Translations under genes and position numbers: made by a program
Notes under the pieces: model-generated
The model's database searches: none
Seen by the model: the letters and a program-made list of their open reading frames with translations, nothing else
What the model was told of the DNA's origin: nothing
Shown here: piece by piece, positions 43,031-44,266 of the stretch
Numbering within the stretch: the first letter of the stretch is position 1
How the letters are laid out: every line of letters begins with the position of its first letter
Source of the DNA: Verrucomicrobiota bacterium
Lineage (GTDB): Bacteria > Verrucomicrobiota > Verrucomicrobiia > Limisphaerales > UBA1319
Length of the DNA stretch: 44,266 nucleotides
Direction: 5' to 3'
NCBI GenBank assembly: GCA_022709905.1
Contig: JAKLHY010000063.1
Span: 1 to 44,266, forward strand

Positions 43031-43116
43031 ATGTTTTTATCGATGAAATCGCTTCCAACAAATCCTGTTCATCCTGTCAAAAATCCGCTGCTCTCGGATA
43101 CAACGGCCCACAACCA

Positions 43117-43144
43117 ATTGCGGATTCCGGATTTCGGATTCCGG
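43117..43144. repeat. heptamer array, ATTGCGG type, 4 units
   Basis: Units ATTGCGG, ATTCCGG, ATTTCGG, ATTCCGG, then a partial unit. Confidence 0.8.
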
Positions 43145-43155
43145 ATTGCCTCCTT

Positions 43156-43265
43156 GATTTTGTGAACAACTTTCCCCGGGGAGTGACCGTAAATGTCATA
43201 CCCCTCTTGCTATGCTCTCCTACGACCCTTGAGTTCTGACTCACGACCATGAAATGCCAAGGAGG
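43156..43265. repeat. ~110-bp direct repeat, copy 2
   Basis: Partner of 41591-41700 on the other side of the WYL gene; most differences are single-base substitutions. Confidence 0.9.
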
Positions 43266-43299
43266 TGGGGGAGCCGGACAAGGTAGGGCTCGTCGGCCT

Positions 43300-43355
43300 C
43301 CGGTTTCCGGTAACCGGTGTCCGGTGGCCGGTGGCCGGTGGCCGGTGGCCGGTGG
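43300..43355. repeat. heptamer array CCGGTNN, 8 units
   Basis: Units run CCGGTTT, CCGGTAA, CCGGTGT, then five CCGGTGG. Confidence 0.93.
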
Positions 43356-43479
43356 CCGAATGCGGATCGCAAGACCGGCTCCTGATGAATGGCCACAACA
43401 AAGCACAAAAGGCTCATAATAAAGGCATTATTAAGGCTGCGTGCCTGTCTTCTAATCTGCGGGCTCCTCTATACGATTT

Positions 43480-43556
43480 CACCCTTCACGTTTCAATTTT
43501 CACGTTTCACCCTTCACCCTTCACGTTTCAGTTTTCAACTTTCAATTTTCAATTTT
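43480..43556. repeat. heptamer array, CACGTTT type, 11 units
   Basis: Eleven 7-bp units, all starting CA and ending TT: CACCCTT, CACGTTT, CAATTTT, CAGTTTT or CAACTTT. It is related by reverse complement to the array at 27950-27984. Confidence 0.9.
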
Positions 43557-43613
43557 TTTTGTCTTATCAGTCCATCTAATCAGTTGATTCATAATATTTT
43601 GCAGAACAATTGT

Positions 43614-43643
43614 TTGACATGAAAAGCGCCGAACCTGTAAAAA
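43614..43643 (+). promoter_or_regulatory. possible sigma-70 type promoter
   Basis: A perfect TTGACA (43614-43619) is followed 18 bases later by TAAAAA (43638-43643), about 50 bases before the 3'-phosphoesterase start. The -10 box is weak. Confidence 0.35.
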
Positions 43644-43689
43644 ACACCTCAATGCTGGATCCTTTGTGCCATGAACATGTTAGGCGGTT

Positions 43690-44136
43690 TTGCTGTTGGA
43701 TGCGGCCGAAGAACAACAGACGTCCGGAAAAACGCCCGTCCTTCGAGATCGCAAATACACCTCACTCGTGCCACGTTTCGTGATTCAAGAACACCACGCC
43801 CGAACACACCACTTCGATTTCCGATTAGAGAAGGATGGTGTGTTCAAGAGCTGGGCAGTCCCCAAAGGGTTGCCGGAAACACCTGGGATAAAACGGTTGG
43901 CGGTGCAAGTGGATGATCATGAGCTGTCGTTTGGTGATTTCGAAGGCGAGATTGAAGAAGGACAATACGGCGCTGGAGAAGTGCGGATCTGGGATAGGGG
44001 AATTTACGAATTAATTGAGTGGACAGACCAACGGATTAGTTTTTCTTTGGGTGGTAATCAGATCAAGGGACAGTTTGTTCTCGTCCGATTTGGTCGCGGT
44101 AAACCCAATGAGTGGCTCCTGATTAAGAAGTCATAG
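43690..44136 (+). CDS. stand-alone LigD-type 3'-phosphoesterase domain protein
   Basis: A 148-residue protein equal to the phosphoesterase domain of DNA ligase D (end processing in non-homologous end joining). Signatures: FVIQEHHARTHHFDFRLE (catalytic His/Asp/Arg region), KSWAVPKGLPETPG, RLAVQVDDHELSFGDFEG, IEEGQYGAGEVRIWDRG and a C-terminal FVLVRFGRGKPNEWLLIKK. No polymerase or ligase domain is attached and no Ku gene is in the window. The start is uncertain: the frame has no ATG before the domain, so TTG at 43690 (or 43696) is proposed, with AGGCGG just upstream. Confidence 0.85.
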   Translation: MLLDAAEEQQTSGKTPVLRDRKYTSLVPRFVIQEHHARTHHFDFRLEKDGVFKSWAVPKGLPETPGIKRLAVQVDDHELSFGDFEGEIEEGQYGAGEVRIWDRGIYELIEWTDQRISFSLGGNQIKGQFVLVRFGRGKPNEWLLIKKS

Positions 44137-44266
44137 TATGAGCAGTCGTCAAAACGATGAGGTTAGAATTGATCCTCTGATTGATTTGCTGTAACTGCTC
44201 AGGTGCTTTTCACTGGCTGAGGCAGGAATGGGCGGCCATCGAGGGCACGGCGAAGGTATTCGAGCA

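Larger units (their letters stand above)
42859..43689. other. 831-base intergenic region with repeats
   Basis: No gene is supported. It holds a repeat (42942-43030), a heptamer array (43117-43144), copy 2 of the ~110-bp block (43156-43265), a CCGGTNN array (43300-43355), a CACGTTT-type array (43480-43556) and a possible promoter (43614-43643). Confidence 0.75.

Noticed and set aside
44138..44194. 18-residue open frame after the phosphoesterase gene
   Set aside because: Too short, with no Shine-Dalgarno beyond the preceding stop region and no recognisable sequence; the window ends soon after.

Overview
The window looks like a chromosomal segment of a GC-rich verrucomicrobium, inferred without any database search. 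The main clue is a perfect TGTTC-N4-GAACA palindrome just upstream of lexA, which is the published Verrucomicrobia-type LexA operator. Supporting clues are the ADOP-type FtsX permease, the BNR-repeat, Tat-exported TIM-barrel and FG-GAP secreted proteins, and many palindromic and heptameric intergenic repeats. The left ~28 kb is mostly housekeeping; the right ~16 kb is accessory and rich in repeats.

Region 1 (1-10.7 kb): a secreted BNR/Asp-box protein converges on an SOS mutagenesis operon. That operon is lexA followed by one very long ORF that joins a catalytically intact Y-family polymerase (Pol IV/DinB type) to a C-family DnaE2/ImuC-like polymerase. A LexA box sits 13 bases upstream of the lexA start. 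valS lies upstream on the same strand.

Region 2 (10.9-25 kb): a tightly packed minus-strand cluster HIT-phoH-ybeY-DUF502-recO is divergent from an agmatinase-like gene. Next, all minus strand, come a transporter (SLC13/DASS with an unusual soluble insert), a receiver-only response regulator and a cNMP-domain histidine kinase, with an M42 peptidase-pyrE pair and a nitroreductase upstream. A Tat-exported TIM-barrel isomerase-like protein, a PtsN-like EIIA protein and argS follow on the plus strand.

Region 3 (25-28.7 kb): a 279-bp MITE-like element with 33-bp inverted termini directly after argS, an ADOP permease, and a ~940-bp intergenic stretch full of palindromes and repeats.

Region 4 (28.7-37.7 kb): a small secreted protein, then a 1223-residue secreted FG-GAP/TSP3 protein with an alpha/beta-hydrolase C-terminus. 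Four tandem, membrane-anchored paralogs follow (carboxypeptidase-regulatory/transthyretin-like domain, C-terminal GSRNLEYDP motif), plus a remnant of a fifth. The layout resembles an effector with an array of immunity-like proteins; this is a hypothesis.

Region 5 (38-44.3 kb): a RecQ helicase fused to a phosphoribosyltransferase-like domain overlaps a DprA-like gene, with a WYL-domain regulator on the opposite strand and a stand-alone LigD-type 3'-phosphoesterase at the edge. The PRTase + DprA pairing recalls the ShosTA defence system, so this is a candidate defence module. It is surrounded by several tandem arrays that all have a 7-bp period but different heptamers, and by a ~110-bp block duplicated on both sides of the WYL gene.
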